Source: Haliea sp. E1-2-M8 (lineage in GTDB: Bacteria > Pseudomonadota > Gammaproteobacteria > Pseudomonadales > Halieaceae). Taken from it: 64,000 bases of DNA. Where the stretch lies: positions 62,001-126,000 of the forward strand of contig NZ_JAUTDR010000001.1 in the NCBI RefSeq assembly GCF_030649675.1. Direction: 5' to 3'. Each line of letters begins with the position of its first letter. Within the stretch, counting starts at the first letter, position 1. The notes under the pieces are model-generated. The model was not told where the DNA came from, ran no database searches, and saw nothing but the letters and a program-made list of their open reading frames with translations. This document shows, one piece after another, positions 45,917 to 54,374 of the stretch. A program made the position numbers and the translations under genes.

Positions 45917-46543
45917 TTACTGCTTTCCGCCGCCGATTGCAGCGCTGACCTTGCCGCGCTGGCTGCGGTGCAGCGGCAGCGCGGCGTCCCAGGGGGTGAA
46001 GCCCTGGAGGAAGACTTCGCTGACCAGCAGGCGCTTGCCACCGATATCGAAACAGGAGCGTCGCGCCCAGGCATCCTCCTGCTGGTGTATCCATGGCGCC
46101 ATATAGGCGCTGTCACCGGTGATTCGGGCCAGCTCAAACGGGCTGCGCTGCATGCCCGGAAAGCGGAACAGGATGGCGCCGAGGGAGCGGTTCTGCAGTT
46201 TGCGCAGGTGCGCCAGTTCACCGCTCAGGCTGCTGATGGGAAATACACTGCGGGCGAACACCACGGCGCGTTCATTCAGCCGCAACAGCACCTCCCGGAT
46301 CAGCGCGCGCTGCCGGGGCGGCACTTGCAGCAGGGTTTGCTCGGAGGGCAGTGGCACCTGCCAGCCCTGGTACAGCCGGCGCACACTGAACTCGCCGGCG
46401 TCGAGCGCAATCAGGCGGGCAGTCAGCGAATCGTTGTCCAGCAGCCAGCGGCGACAGGCCGCGGGCAGCTCAAGGGCTGTAAACTGTTGCTCTGGGCGCC
46501 AGCGGGGGTCGCGGTCGCCGCTTGCCGGCGGGTTGGCGGGCAC
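45917..46543 (-). CDS. ubiC: Chorismate pyruvate-lyase
   Basis: 208 residues from the proposed GTG. It removes pyruvate from chorismate to give 4-hydroxybenzoate for Ubi[34 protein letters not shown] and [23 protein letters not shown] match the family. The enzyme is longer than E. coli UbiC (165 residues), with a basic tail of about 20 residues. The start is uncertain: GTG at 46543 just precedes the conserved part, while ATG codons at 46603 and 46636 would place the N-terminus inside a repeated intergenic element, so they are less likely. Confidence 0.85.
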   Translation of the reverse strand: MPANPPASGDRDPRWRPEQQFTALELPAACRRWLLDNDSLTARLIALDAGEFSVRRLYQGWQVPLPSEQTLLQVPPRQRALIREVLLRLNERAVVFARSVFPISSLSGELAHLRKLQNRSLGAILFRFPGMQRSPFELARITGDSAYMAPWIHQQEDAWARRSCFDIGGKRLLVSEVFLQGFTPWDAALPLHRSQRGKVSAAIGGGKQ

Positions 46544-46588
46544 AACGCGGGTCTCTCGATTTATCCAAAGGCGGGAGCATGCGCCAGG

Positions 46589-46622
46589 ACCCGGCTGCAT
46601 GCAAGGGCGTTGAGCCAGGGCC
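46589..46622. repeat. Interspersed 34-bp repeat, copy 1
   Basis: Begins ACCCGG and contains CATGCAAGGG. It is identical at 29 of 34 positions to 48901-48934. Both copies lie in gaps between divergent gene pairs in the same orientation. Confidence 0.6.
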
Positions 46623-46711
46623 AGCCGGGCTTGCAACCGGTACGGGGGCTGCGGCGCAACTTGTTATCTGGATCGAATCCCGCTTCTTGGCTACAGTACG
46701 CTGGACCATAA

Positions 46712-46738
46712 AGCGCGCCCGCTGGTTTCCGGCGCGCT
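46712..46738. repeat. Perfect inverted repeat upstream of the small membrane protein gene
   Basis: AGCGCGCC, an 11-base spacer, then GGCGCGCT, 29 bases before the ATG at 46768. It could be a leader hairpin or a protein site. A candidate promoter TTGGCT, 16 bases, TAAAGC ends next to its left arm. Confidence 0.4.
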
Positions 46739-46767
46739 CCGCCAACAGCTAAACAGGTAAAAACGCG

Positions 46768-47004
46768 ATGAGATTGATTGCCGTATTGGTAACGCTGCTG
46801 ATCGTTGGCCTCCTGGTCCAGAAACAGCTGGGCGGCGGCAACGCCGCGTACCCGGACCGCGCATTGGACAGCTCGCGCGAGGGAAAGCCCAGGGTGCCGA
46901 CCAATCCGGGGCAGCTTCCGGCGTTTGAAAAGCAGCTCAATGAATTCGTGGACGAAGAAGCCGCCCGCAGAGCCAGCGAGATGGAGGCGGCCGAGGCTCA
47001 GTGA
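46768..47004 (+). CDS. Small membrane-anchored protein, function unknown
   Basis: 78 residues. One N-terminal transmembrane helix (RLIAVLVTLLIVGLLVQ) is followed by a Gly-rich linker and a Pro-containing stretch (PRVPTNPGQLPAFEKQ). It ends with an acidic helix (NEFVDEEAARRASEMEAAEAQ). The tail probably faces the periplasm. AGGT lies a few bases upstream of the ATG. I do not recognise the family. It is 37 bases upstream of the BKACE-type gene and so may be co-transcribed with it. Confidence 0.65.
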   Translation: MRLIAVLVTLLIVGLLVQKQLGGGNAAYPDRALDSSREGKPRVPTNPGQLPAFEKQLNEFVDEEAARRASEMEAAEAQ

Positions 47005-47041
47005 CAGGAGGCCTCGGGACGAGCATTCAAGGAGCAGTAGC

Positions 47042-47914
47042 ATGTCTGACCAGTCACACCCGGTCATCATCGAGGTAGCCATCAACGGCGTGACCAGCAG
47101 GGAGCAGAATCCCCGGGTGCCCATCACCCCGGAGGAGGTTGCCCGCGACGCCCTCGCCTGTATCGAGGCGGGGGCGGCGGTGGTCCACAACCACACCACG
47201 GTGTTCGGCCAGGGCGCCGAGGCCTCGGCGGATGCCTACCTGGCGGGCTGGGCAGCAGTTTTAGCTGCTCGCCCCGACGCGCTGATCTACCCCACCGTGG
47301 ACTACGACGACAACGGGGTGAGTTACGAACACCTGGCGGTGCTGGCCAGTCGCGGCGGTCTGCGGATCGGTATCTGTGACCCGGGCTCGATCAATCTCGG
47401 TGGCATGGGCGAGCGCGGTCCCGAGGGGATCGTCTATGCCAACAGCTATGAGGTGATCGGCCGGGCTCTGGATATCCACGCGCAGCACCGGTTGGGCCCG
47501 AGCTTCGCCATCTATGAGCCCGGCTTTCTGCGCACGGTACTGGCGTTCCGCAACAAGGGGCGTGTCCCGGACGGGGCCATGCTCAAATTCTATTTCTCCA
47601 CCGAACACGGCCTGTTCGGCGCACCTTTCGGTATGCCGCCAACTATCAAGGCCTTGGAGATATATCTCGACATCCTTGGCGATTGCCCCATCCCCTGGGC
47701 AGTCTCAGTGGTAGGCGGCGACGCCGGCCGCTCCGAAGTGGCGGCTGCCGCGCTGGAGCGAGGGGGACACCTGCATGTCGGGCTGGAATTTTTCCACGGT
47801 GATCGCCAGCCCTCAAATGTTGAGCTGGTGCGGGAAGCCGTGGCCCTGTGTCAGGGCAGTGGCCGCCCGGTGGCCACGCCCAGCCAGGCCGCGGAGATTC
47901 TGGGGTTGCCCTAG
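47042..47914 (+). CDS. Beta-keto acid cleavage enzyme family protein (BKACE, DUF849)
   Basis: 290 residues with a TIM-barrel fold. Characterised members, such as 3-keto-5-aminohexanoate cleavage enzyme, condense a beta-keto acid with acetyl-CoA. VIIEVAINGVTS at the N-terminus and AGAAVVHNHTT (metal-binding His residues) are visible. SVVGGDAGRSEVAAAALERG and HVGLEFFHGDRQPSNVELV complete the C-terminal part; the usual VGLED has become VGLEF, so the substrate may differ. The ATG is 8 bases after GGAG. The longer frame overlaps the preceding small gene. Confidence 0.82.
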   Translation: MSDQSHPVIIEVAINGVTSREQNPRVPITPEEVARDALACIEAGAAVVHNHTTVFGQGAEASADAYLAGWAAVLAARPDALIYPTVDYDDNGVSYEHLAVLASRGGLRIGICDPGSINLGGMGERGPEGIVYANSYEVIGRALDIHAQHRLGPSFAIYEPGFLRTVLAFRNKGRVPDGAMLKFYFSTEHGLFGAPFGMPPTIKALEIYLDILGDCPIPWAVSVVGGDAGRSEVAAAALERGGHLHVGLEFFHGDRQPSNVELVREAVALCQGSGRPVATPSQAAEILGLP

Positions 47915-47921
47915 CCGCGCC

Positions 47922-48803
47922 TCAGTTGTCCGGGCGATACTCCAGGGCACCCGCCAGGCCGGGCACCGGCACCCAGGTGTCGGCGCTGCCGTCGATGGGC
48001 GTGACCGTGACATAACCCTGCTCGAACAGGTGCGCGTCGTCCCCCGCATGGCCGTGGCCACCGACCACCGCGTCGATCAGCAGTTCACCCCCATCTTCGT
48101 CAAAGGGCCGTTCGCCGACACGCCAGTGCATATCCACGTGGCTGGCGGTGGAAAGGGGCGCCAGGCGCAGACCCCGTTCAGGTTGCCAGCCCGCGGGCAC
48201 GTTGACGTTCAGGGCGAGCCCCGCAGGCAACAGCCGCTCGGGGCTGGCCTGTTGCAGCTGCTCCAGCATGGCGGTGAGCAGCTTCCCAGCCGGCCCGAAG
48301 GTGGCGATGGTGGAAGGGAAACGCTGAGGTTTGGCGTCAAACTCATCGAAACGCAGGCCTACGCTGATGGCGATGGCGGGGTAGCCCAGAAATGCCGCCT
48401 GCAGTGCGGCATTCACCGTACCGGACTGGTGGGCCGCGGCCCGCGCCAGGTTCTGGCCGAAGTTGCTGCCGCTGATCACAATATCCGGTGGGTTATCGCG
48501 GAGGATGACCTGCAGGCCGGCGCGCACGGAATCGGAGGGAGTGCCAGCCACCGACCACATGTTGTCAGCCACGCGGTTCACCGCGACATAGCTGCCGACG
48601 TCGGTGTTCATGGCGCCGCCGCGGCCGCTCTGGTCGGACAGCGGTGCCACCAGGGTTACCTTGTGTCCCGCAGCGGTCAGCGCCTTGTAGGCGCTCTGGA
48701 TACCGGGCGCCTGCCAGCCGTCATCGTTGGTGAGCAGGATATTCAGTGCCAACGCGGGGCCGGCCGCCAACGTGGCCAGTACCAGGAAAAGCAATCGGGT
48801 CAT
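47922..48803 (-). CDS. SurE-type 5'/3'-nucleotidase with export signal
   Basis: 293 residues. A signal peptide (MTRLLFLVLATLAAGPALA) is followed directly by the SurE core: LNILLTNDDGWQAPGI, with the metal-binding Asp pair; then VVAPLSDQSGRGGAMN and DIVISGSNFGQNLAR. SurE is normally cytoplasmic and about 250 residues long, so this is a periplasmic or secreted version. It probably removes phosphate from nucleotides outside the cytoplasm. It is convergent with the BKACE gene and divergent from the rubredoxin-fusion gene. Confidence 0.85.
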   Translation of the reverse strand: MTRLLFLVLATLAAGPALALNILLTNDDGWQAPGIQSAYKALTAAGHKVTLVAPLSDQSGRGGAMNTDVGSYVAVNRVADNMWSVAGTPSDSVRAGLQVILRDNPPDIVISGSNFGQNLARAAAHQSGTVNAALQAAFLGYPAIAISVGLRFDEFDAKPQRFPSTIATFGPAGKLLTAMLEQLQQASPERLLPAGLALNVNVPAGWQPERGLRLAPLSTASHVDMHWRVGERPFDEDGGELLIDAVVGGHGHAGDDAHLFEQGYVTVTPIDGSADTWVPVPGLAGALEYRPDN

Positions 48804-48900
48804 GTTCGGATCCTTGCAGCTTCAGTGAAATGGCCGGCAATCCCGGCCCGGAAAGTGTGCCCGCTGGAGGCCATGCTTGCCAACGATAACTCGCGCCCAT

Positions 48901-48934
48901 ACCCGGCCCCATGCAAGGGTGTTGAACCAGCGCC
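48901..48934. repeat. Interspersed 34-bp repeat, copy 2
   Basis: Begins ACCCGG and contains CATGCAAGGG. It matches 46589-46622 at 29 of 34 positions. Just downstream, CCCTTGCA (48962-48969) is the reverse complement of TGCAAGGG in this repeat, so a larger hairpin can form that also covers the -35 box below. The gap from 48804 to 49083 contains this repeat, the promoter below and no gene. Confidence 0.6.
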
Positions 48935-48964
48935 CGGTTCCGCTGCGCCTGCGCCGCAAAGCCC

Positions 48965-48992
48965 TTGCACATTTTTCATACAACTCTATAGT
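48965..48992 (+). promoter_or_regulatory. Sigma70-type promoter for the rubredoxin-reductase fusion
   Basis: TTGCAC, 16 bases, TATAGT, 91 bases before the ATG. The -35 lies in the arm of the inverted repeat formed with the upstream 34-bp element, so repression by an unknown factor is possible. Confidence 0.5.
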
Positions 48993-49083
48993 GTTGCGCT
49001 CGAAATTCGGCCACTTCTGCCCCGGCAACTTTCGAGGATAGCGGCAGCGGCGGCCCGCACAATTGACTGGAGTGAGAGTCCTT

Positions 49084-50454
49084 ATGAGCAAGTGGGAATG
49101 CATTGTCTGTGGCCTGGTCTACGACGAAAAAGAGGGTTGGCCGGACGATGGCATTGCGCCGGGCACCAAGTGGGAAGACGTGCCCGAGGACTGGCTGTGT
49201 CCGGATTGCGGGGTCGGCAAGGAAGATTTCGAGCTGATCGAGGAGACCCCCGTTGACGAAACGCCCCACCATGATGAACCGGTGGCCGACAAGGTGCATG
49301 CGCCGGTTGTTATCGTCGGCACGGGCCTCGCCGGCTACGGCGTGGCCAAGGAGTTCCGCAAGCACGATAGCGAAACCCCGCTGATCCTGATCAGCTCTGA
49401 TGACGGTCGCTCCTACTCCAAGCCCATGCTGTCCACCGGCTATACCAAGGAAACCAGTGCCGACGACCTGGCCCAGCTCGATGCCGGCTCCATGGCCAAG
49501 CAGCTCAAGGCCAGCGTCTGGACCATGACCCGGGTCAGCGACATCGACACTGCGCAGCAGGTCATCCGGGTGGGGGACGCGAAAACAGCGATCCACTACG
49601 GCAAGCTGGTGCTGGCACTCGGCGCCCAGACCATTCAGCCGCCTATTGCGGGCGACGGGCTGGAGCTGGTCTACTCGGTCAATGACCTGCTGGACTACGA
49701 CGATTTCCGCACCGCGATGACCCGGCACAAGGTGCGCAAGGTCTGCATCATCGGCGGCGGGCTGATCGGCTGCGAATTCACCAACGATCTCCTGAACGGC
49801 GGCTTCGAGGTGGAAGCGGTGGATCCGCTGGGCTACTGCCTGCCCACCCTGCTGCCCGAAGCGGCCGGCAAGGCGGTGCAGGCCGCATTGGAAGAGAAGG
49901 GTGCCAAGTTCCACTTCGGCCCGCTGGTGACGGCGGTAAACCGCGCCGAGCAGGGCGTTGCGGTCAGCCTCAACAATGACGTGACCATCGCCGCGGACCT
50001 GGTGGTATCGGCAGTGGGCGTGCGCCCGCGCGTGGATCTGGCGAAGGCCGCCGGGATCGAGGTCAATCGCGGTATTGTCACCAACCGCCTGCTGGAAACC
50101 AGCGCTGCCAATGTCTATGCGCTGGGCGATTGCGCCGAAGTGGCCGGCCAGGTGCTGGTCTACGTGGCGCCGCTGGTAGCGGCCTCCCGGGCACTGGGCA
50201 AGACCCTGGCTGGCGAACCCACCGAGGTGGTCTACCCGCCCATGCCGGTGACGATCAAGACGCCGGCCTGTCCGGTGGTGGTGGCACCGCCTGCCATCGG
50301 CGCGGCGGGCGAGTGGCAGATCGAGGCCGATGGCGTCAATGTGCGCGCCGAGTTCCGCAACGGTGCCGGTGACCTGCTGGGTTTCGCCCTGACCGGCGAT
50401 GCCACCAGGGCCAAGATCGAGCTGCAGAAGGCGCTGCCGGCGATCCTGCCCTGA
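49084..50454 (+). CDS. Rubredoxin fused to rubredoxin-NAD(+) reductase
   Basis: 456 residues. Residues 1-55 are a rubredoxin with both knuckles ([14 protein letters not shown] and [13 protein letters not shown]), which hold one iron. After a short acidic linker the reductase begins: FAD site [19 protein letters not shown] site [17 protein letters not shown], and the C-terminal [12 protein letters not shown]. The protein moves electrons from NADH to its own rubredoxin, usually for an alkane monooxygenase or for reduction of oxygen species. No alkB lies in the window. In most relatives rubredoxin and reductase are separate genes. Confidence 0.92.
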   Translation: MSKWECIVCGLVYDEKEGWPDDGIAPGTKWEDVPEDWLCPDCGVGKEDFELIEETPVDETPHHDEPVADKVHAPVVIVGTGLAGYGVAKEFRKHDSETPLILISSDDGRSYSKPMLSTGYTKETSADDLAQLDAGSMAKQLKASVWTMTRVSDIDTAQQVIRVGDAKTAIHYGKLVLALGAQTIQPPIAGDGLELVYSVNDLLDYDDFRTAMTRHKVRKVCIIGGGLIGCEFTNDLLNGGFEVEAVDPLGYCLPTLLPEAAGKAVQAALEEKGAKFHFGPLVTAVNRAEQGVAVSLNNDVTIAADLVVSAVGVRPRVDLAKAAGIEVNRGIVTNRLLETSAANVYALGDCAEVAGQVLVYVAPLVAASRALGKTLAGEPTEVVYPPMPVTIKTPACPVVVAPPAIGAAGEWQIEADGVNVRAEFRNGAGDLLGFALTGDATRAKIELQKALPAILP

Positions 50455-50455
50455 G

Positions 50456-50530
50456 CGGGCTGCGATCAGTGGGCCGCCATCGGTCGGGGCTGCCATGAGC
50501 CGGGCTGCGATCAGCGGGGTGCCGCTCAGC
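50456..50530. repeat. Degenerate 15-bp tandem repeat array between rubredoxin-reductase and DUF1415 genes
   Basis: Five units on a 15-base period, for example CGGGCTGCGATCAGT and CGGGCTGCGATCAGC, separated by more diverged units. It begins one base after the reductase stop and runs through the proposed start of the next gene. Confidence 0.8.
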
Positions 50531-51088
50531 GCCGCCCGGGCCGAGCGCCAGCTGCTGGCCTGGCTGGAAAGCAGTGTGGTCGGCCTGAACCTGTGCCCCT
50601 TCGCCCGGCCCCTGCTGCAGGGGCCGGGTTTGCGCGTCGCGGTGTGTGCGGCGGATGACAGCGAGCAGGGGCGGCAGTGCATGCAGGAACAGTTGCTGCG
50701 GGAGCTGGACCTGTTGCAGGGCACCGGCGCCGAGGAAATTGCCACCACGCTGCTTGCCTTCACCGGCGGCCTCGCCGAGTTCGACGACTACCTGGACTTT
50801 CTCGACCATGCCAACGCCTTGTTGGAGGCGGCGGGCCTTGAGGGCGTGATCCAGCTGGCCAGCTTCCACCCGGACTACCAGTTCGCCGGTGAGCCGCCCA
50901 ATGCCGCCAGCCACTACAGTAATCGCGCGCCGCTACCGGTTATCCACCTGCTGCGGGAGGACATGGTGGAGAGGGCGCTGACTGCCTGGCCCGAGCCGGA
51001 AAAGATCCCGCAGGCAAATATTGCCCGGCTGAACGCCATGGGGCGGGACGAACTCGCCGCCCGGCTGGCTCGACTGCGGAAGCTCTAG
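50495..51088 (+). CDS. DUF1415 family protein
   Basis: 197 residues; function unknown. The family-typical segments are VVGLNLCPFARP (about residues 23-34), ASFHPDYQFAGEPPNAASHYSNRAPLP split around FHPDYQF, and IHLLREDMVERA. The single conserved Cys in LNLCPFA is notable. The ATG lies within the 15-bp repeat array, so its first eight or so residues (MSRAAISG) come from repeat DNA; a GTG at 50519 is an alternative start. It follows the rubredoxin-reductase gene by 40 bases. Confidence 0.82.
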   Translation: MSRAAISGVPLSAARAERQLLAWLESSVVGLNLCPFARPLLQGPGLRVAVCAADDSEQGRQCMQEQLLRELDLLQGTGAEEIATTLLAFTGGLAEFDDYLDFLDHANALLEAAGLEGVIQLASFHPDYQFAGEPPNAASHYSNRAPLPVIHLLREDMVERALTAWPEPEKIPQANIARLNAMGRDELAARLARLRKL

Positions 51089-51094
51089 CGGGTT

Positions 51095-53326
51095 TCAGAC
51101 CTCGGCAAAGCGCGCTTTGCTGCCGGTCCAGCGCTGGATCAGCTCGTCTACCACCGCCGGATCTTCCCTTTGCAGGTTGCCGGCGATGGCCTGTACCTGG
51201 TCCAGCAGATGATTGTGGGTCGGCAGCTCGGCAATGCGGAAGGCCATTAGCCCGGTCTGGCGGGTGCCCAGTACCTCTCCCGGCCCGCGCAGCTCCAGAT
51301 CCCGCTCGGCAATGTAGAAGCCGTCGTTGCTCTCGCGCATCGCCACCAGCCGCTGCTTGCCGCCGCGCGACAGCGGGGACTGGTACAGCAGCACACAGTG
51401 ACTGGCGCCGCCCCCGCGCCCGACCCGGCCGCGCAACTGGTGCAACTGCGCCAGACCCAGCCGTTCCGGGTTCTCGATAATCATCAGGCTGGCATTGGGC
51501 ACGTCCACGCCCACTTCGATCACGGTGGTCGCCACCAGCAGTGCCACCGTGCCCGCCTTGAATGCAGCCATGACCGCGGCCTTGTCCGCGGGCTTCATGC
51601 GCCCGTGCACCAGGCCGATTGTCAGCTCCGGCAGAGCTTCCTGTAACAGCTCCGCGGTGGCCTCCGCCGCCTGGGCCTGCAACGCATCGCTCTCCTCGAT
51701 CAGGGTGCATACCCAGTAGGCCTGGCGGCCCTCGCTACAGGCGCTGGCCACCCGGGCAATTACCTGTTCCCGGCGCTGGCTGTCCACCAGCAGGGTGGTC
51801 ACCGGCTGGCGACCCGGCGGCAGCTCATCAATGACCGAACAGTCGAGGTCGGCGTAGGCGACCATGGACAGGGTGCGGGGGATGGGGGTGGCAGTCAGCA
51901 CCAACTGGTGCGGGCGCCCGTCGATGCCGGCCTTTTCGCTCAGGGCCAGACGCTGGTGAACCCCGAATTTGTGCTGTTCGTCGACCATGACCAGGCCCAG
52001 ACGGTGGAAACCCACATCCTCCTGGAACAGGGCGTGGGTACCGATCACCATGGCCGCTTCACCGGAGGCGATTCTGTCGGTCGCCGCCTTGCGCGCCCTG
52101 CCTTTCACCCGGCCGCTGAGCCATTCCAGGCCGATACCCAGGGGCTCAAACCAGCCGGCAAAGTTCAGCCGGTGCTGCTCGGCGAGGATTTCGGTGGGTG
52201 CCATCAGCGCGACCTGGTAGCCGTTGGCAATGGCCTGCAGGGCGGCGTGGGCAGCGACCAGGGTTTTGCCCGAGCCGACATCCCCCTGGACCAGGCGCAG
52301 CATGGGTAATGGCCTGGCGAGGTCGCGGCCGATTTCCTGCATCACCCGCAACTGGGCAGCGGTGGGGTCGAAGGGCAGCCCGGTCAGCAGGGCCTGCTGC
52401 AGTGGCCCTGCCCGCCGCGATTGCAGGGCGGGCGCGGCTCGCTCCTGCTGCTTCTCCCGCAGCCGCAGCAGGGACAGGTTGTGCGCGACCAGCTCCTCCA
52501 GCGCCAGGCGCAGTTGGGCCGGGTGGGTCCCGGTCAGCAGCTGGTTCAGGGGTGCATCCGGGGGCGGTGCATGCAGGTAGCGCAGTGCCTCCACCAGGGT
52601 GAAGCGCAGACCGCTGCCCGCGGGCAAAAGATCCCGCGGCTGCGCCTGCTCCAGCCGTTGCAGTGCCTGAGCGCAAAGCTTGCGCCACTGGGCCTGCCCT
52701 ATGCCGTTGGTCGTTGGATACACCGGCGTCAGCGTCTCCTCCCCCTGCTTGTGGATTCCCTCCTTGTGGGAGCTCGCTCCGCGAGCGATCCCCTCAATGT
52801 GGGAGCCCGCTGGCCCAGGCCACTTTCTCTGTCCGCTGCGCGGCCATTCACCTTGTCCGCGGGCGATGCCCCCCCCCTCCTGATCCCCGGTCACCACCCG
52901 ATACTCCGGGTGAAAAATCTCATAGCCACTGGCGCCGCGTCGCACCTGGCCAAAACAGCGCACCCGGGCACCGGGCTGCAAACTGTGCTTTTGTGCTGCG
53001 GTGAAGTGGAAGAAGCGCAGGGTCAGGGTGCCGGTGCCGTCCTGGATCCGAGCCACCAGGCTGCGGCGGCGCCCGAACACGATGTCAGCGAGCCGCACTT
53101 CGCCCTCCACCGACACCTCGCCACCTTCCTGCAACGCAGCGATCGGCGTGACCCGGGTGCGATCCTGATAGCGCAGGGGCAAGTGGAACAGCAGGTCCTC
53201 TACCTGGGTAACGCCATAGTCCGCGAGCTGTTGGGCGAGCCGGGGCCCGACCCCGCGCAGGGCGGTTACCGGCAGGGTTTCAAGCACGGCCAAGGTCGAC
53301 GGCTCCGAAGGATGGGATGCGGGCAC
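51095..53326 (-). CDS. recG: ATP-dependent DNA helicase RecG with repeat-derived insertion
   Basis: 743 residues against 693 in E. coli. RecG reverses stalled replication forks. The wedge domain is at the N-terminus (LPLRYQDRTRVTPI, IFHPEYRV). Helicase motifs are GDVGSGKTLVAA, DEQHKFGVHQRLAL, VATTVIEVGVDVPNA and HQLRGRVGRGG. Between HPEYRV and TLTPVYPTT, where E. coli has about 11 residues, this protein has about 53 (residues about 142-194). That extra part is encoded by palindromic repeat DNA in frame, rich in Gly, Arg, Ser and His. The frame is intact, so the gene is probably functional. Confidence 0.95.
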   Translation of the reverse strand: MPASHPSEPSTLAVLETLPVTALRGVGPRLAQQLADYGVTQVEDLLFHLPLRYQDRTRVTPIAALQEGGEVSVEGEVRLADIVFGRRRSLVARIQDGTGTLTLRFFHFTAAQKHSLQPGARVRCFGQVRRGASGYEIFHPEYRVVTGDQEGGGIARGQGEWPRSGQRKWPGPAGSHIEGIARGASSHKEGIHKQGEETLTPVYPTTNGIGQAQWRKLCAQALQRLEQAQPRDLLPAGSGLRFTLVEALRYLHAPPPDAPLNQLLTGTHPAQLRLALEELVAHNLSLLRLREKQQERAAPALQSRRAGPLQQALLTGLPFDPTAAQLRVMQEIGRDLARPLPMLRLVQGDVGSGKTLVAAHAALQAIANGYQVALMAPTEILAEQHRLNFAGWFEPLGIGLEWLSGRVKGRARKAATDRIASGEAAMVIGTHALFQEDVGFHRLGLVMVDEQHKFGVHQRLALSEKAGIDGRPHQLVLTATPIPRTLSMVAYADLDCSVIDELPPGRQPVTTLLVDSQRREQVIARVASACSEGRQAYWVCTLIEESDALQAQAAEATAELLQEALPELTIGLVHGRMKPADKAAVMAAFKAGTVALLVATTVIEVGVDVPNASLMIIENPERLGLAQLHQLRGRVGRGGGASHCVLLYQSPLSRGGKQRLVAMRESNDGFYIAERDLELRGPGEVLGTRQTGLMAFRIAELPTHNHLLDQVQAIAGNLQREDPAVVDELIQRWTGSKARFAEV
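52766..52792. repeat. Short palindromic repeat (hairpin type) within recG
   Basis: GTGGGAGCTCGC, TCC, GCGAGCGATCCC: a GCTCGC/GCGAGC stem with a 3-base loop. It resembles 54375-54400 (GTAGGAGC...GCGATCC), where a different stem sequence has the same outer bases. It lies 9 bases from the 66-bp repeat. Confidence 0.7.
52802..52867 (+). repeat. 66-bp interspersed repeat inserted in frame in recG
   Basis: Starts GGAGCCCGCTGGCCCAGG and ends TTGTCCGCGGGCGAT. It is identical at 64 of 66 positions to the reverse complement of 54299-54364. It encodes about residues 154-175 of RecG (IARGQGEWPRSGQRKW...). Confidence 0.88.
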
Positions 53327-53403
53327 CGGTGCAGTACACTGTGATCACGGCGGCGGGCTCATTGGGTCAAAGCCGCACAGTGTAACCAGTCAGGGAAGGG
53401 CAG

Positions 53404-54318
53404 ATGAAGAACAAAAGCGTGCTGATTGTTGGCTGTGGCGACCTTGGCGCCCGCGCCGGCGCCATTTTGCAGGAAGCCGGCTGGACGCTGACCGGTCTGC
53501 GGCGCAATACCCGGCACCTGCCCCAGGGCTTTGCCGGGATCGCAGCGGATTACGCAGCGACCGACGCGCAGCTATCCATGCTGGAAGCGCTGGCGCCGGA
53601 TTATCTCATCCTGACCCTGAAACCGTCTGGCAGCGGCGAGGAGGGATACCGCGCGGGGTTCAGCCGGGCCATGCACAATGTCCTGACGGGCCTGGGTGAA
53701 CACCGGCCGGCGGGAATCATCATGGTGTCCAGCACCCGCGTCTATGCCGAGTCGGAGGGCGGCTGGGTGGAGGACGGCAGTCCCCTGGCGACCTCGGATC
53801 CCGCGGCCCTGGCGATCATCGACGCCGAGCGGCAGCTACTGGCATCGGGGCATCCGGCCTGTGTGCTGCGCTGTGCCGGCATCTATGGCGACCCGGAGGG
53901 CTACCTGCTGCACCGGATCGCCGGCGGCGAGCTATGTTCCCAGACGCCGTTGCGCTACAGCAACCGGATTCACCGGGACGACGTGGGCGGGCTGCTGGCC
54001 TGGCTGCTGCAGCAATGGGATCGGGGTGTTGCCCCGGCGCGGACCATGATCGCGGTGGACAATGAACCCGCCCCACAGTTCGAGGTGGAACTGTGGCTGG
54101 CGCGGGAGCTGGGATTCACCGGGTGGCGGACCCGGCGGGCCACCGACATGCGCGCTGGTGGCCTGCGCGGCGGCGGCCTACGCGGCAGCGGCCTGCGCGG
54201 CGCGGACCACAAGCGTTGCCGCAACCGAGCGTTACAGACATCCGGTTATGTCCTCCGGTATCCGGATTACCGCAGCGGCTATGCCGCGGTGTTGCGTGAT
54301 CGCCCGCAGACAAGGTGA
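53404..54318 (+). CDS. NAD(P)-dependent epimerase/dehydratase family protein (YeeZ-like SDR)
   Basis: 304 residues of the extended SDR type. The N-terminal motif VLIVGCGDLGARAGAIL binds the dinucleotide. The catalytic-site region is VSSTRVYAESEGGW, with Ser and Tyr but no clear YxxxK. RCAGIYGDPEGYLLHRI and YSNRIHRDDVGGLL are typical of YeeZ-like proteins. Function unknown. Near the C-terminus a 15-bp tandem repeat encodes AGGLR-GGGLR-GSGLR, and the last codons (RPQTR) and stop lie in a 66-bp interspersed repeat, so the tail has been built from repeat DNA. Confidence 0.82.
   Translation: MKNKSVLIVGCGDLGARAGAILQEAGWTLTGLRRNTRHLPQGFAGIAADYAATDAQLSMLEALAPDYLILTLKPSGSGEEGYRAGFSRAMHNVLTGLGEHRPAGIIMVSSTRVYAESEGGWVEDGSPLATSDPAALAIIDAERQLLASGHPACVLRCAGIYGDPEGYLLHRIAGGELCSQTPLRYSNRIHRDDVGGLLAWLLQQWDRGVAPARTMIAVDNEPAPQFEVELWLARELGFTGWRTRRATDMRAGGLRGGGLRGSGLRGADHKRCRNRALQTSGYVLRYPDYRSGYAAVLRDRPQTR
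54154..54213. repeat. 15-bp tandem repeat inside the SDR gene
   Basis: GCTGGTGGCCTGCGC, GGCGGCGGCCTACGC, GGCAGCGGCCTGCGC and a degenerate fourth unit; it encodes repeats of the form GGLR. The peptide resembles pentapeptide-repeat units but is too short to form that fold. Confidence 0.85.
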
Positions 54319-54364
54319 ATGGCCGCGCAGCGGACAGAGAGAGTGGCCTGGGCCAGCGGGCTCC
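54299..54364 (-). repeat. 66-bp interspersed repeat, second copy
   Basis: Reverse complement of the element in recG with two differences in 66. It contains the last codons and stop of the SDR gene, then continues into the gap. Confidence 0.88.
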
Positions 54365-54374
54365 TGCAGGTATT

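Noticed and set aside
50456-50530. CRISPR-like array
   Set aside because: The units are 15 bases long with no spacers and they drift gradually, which fits a tandem repeat; no cas genes are in the window.
48976-50763. A 595-codon minus-strand open frame opposite the rubredoxin-reductase gene
   Set aside because: Shadow frame; it contains no plausible domain and overlaps a certain gene fully.
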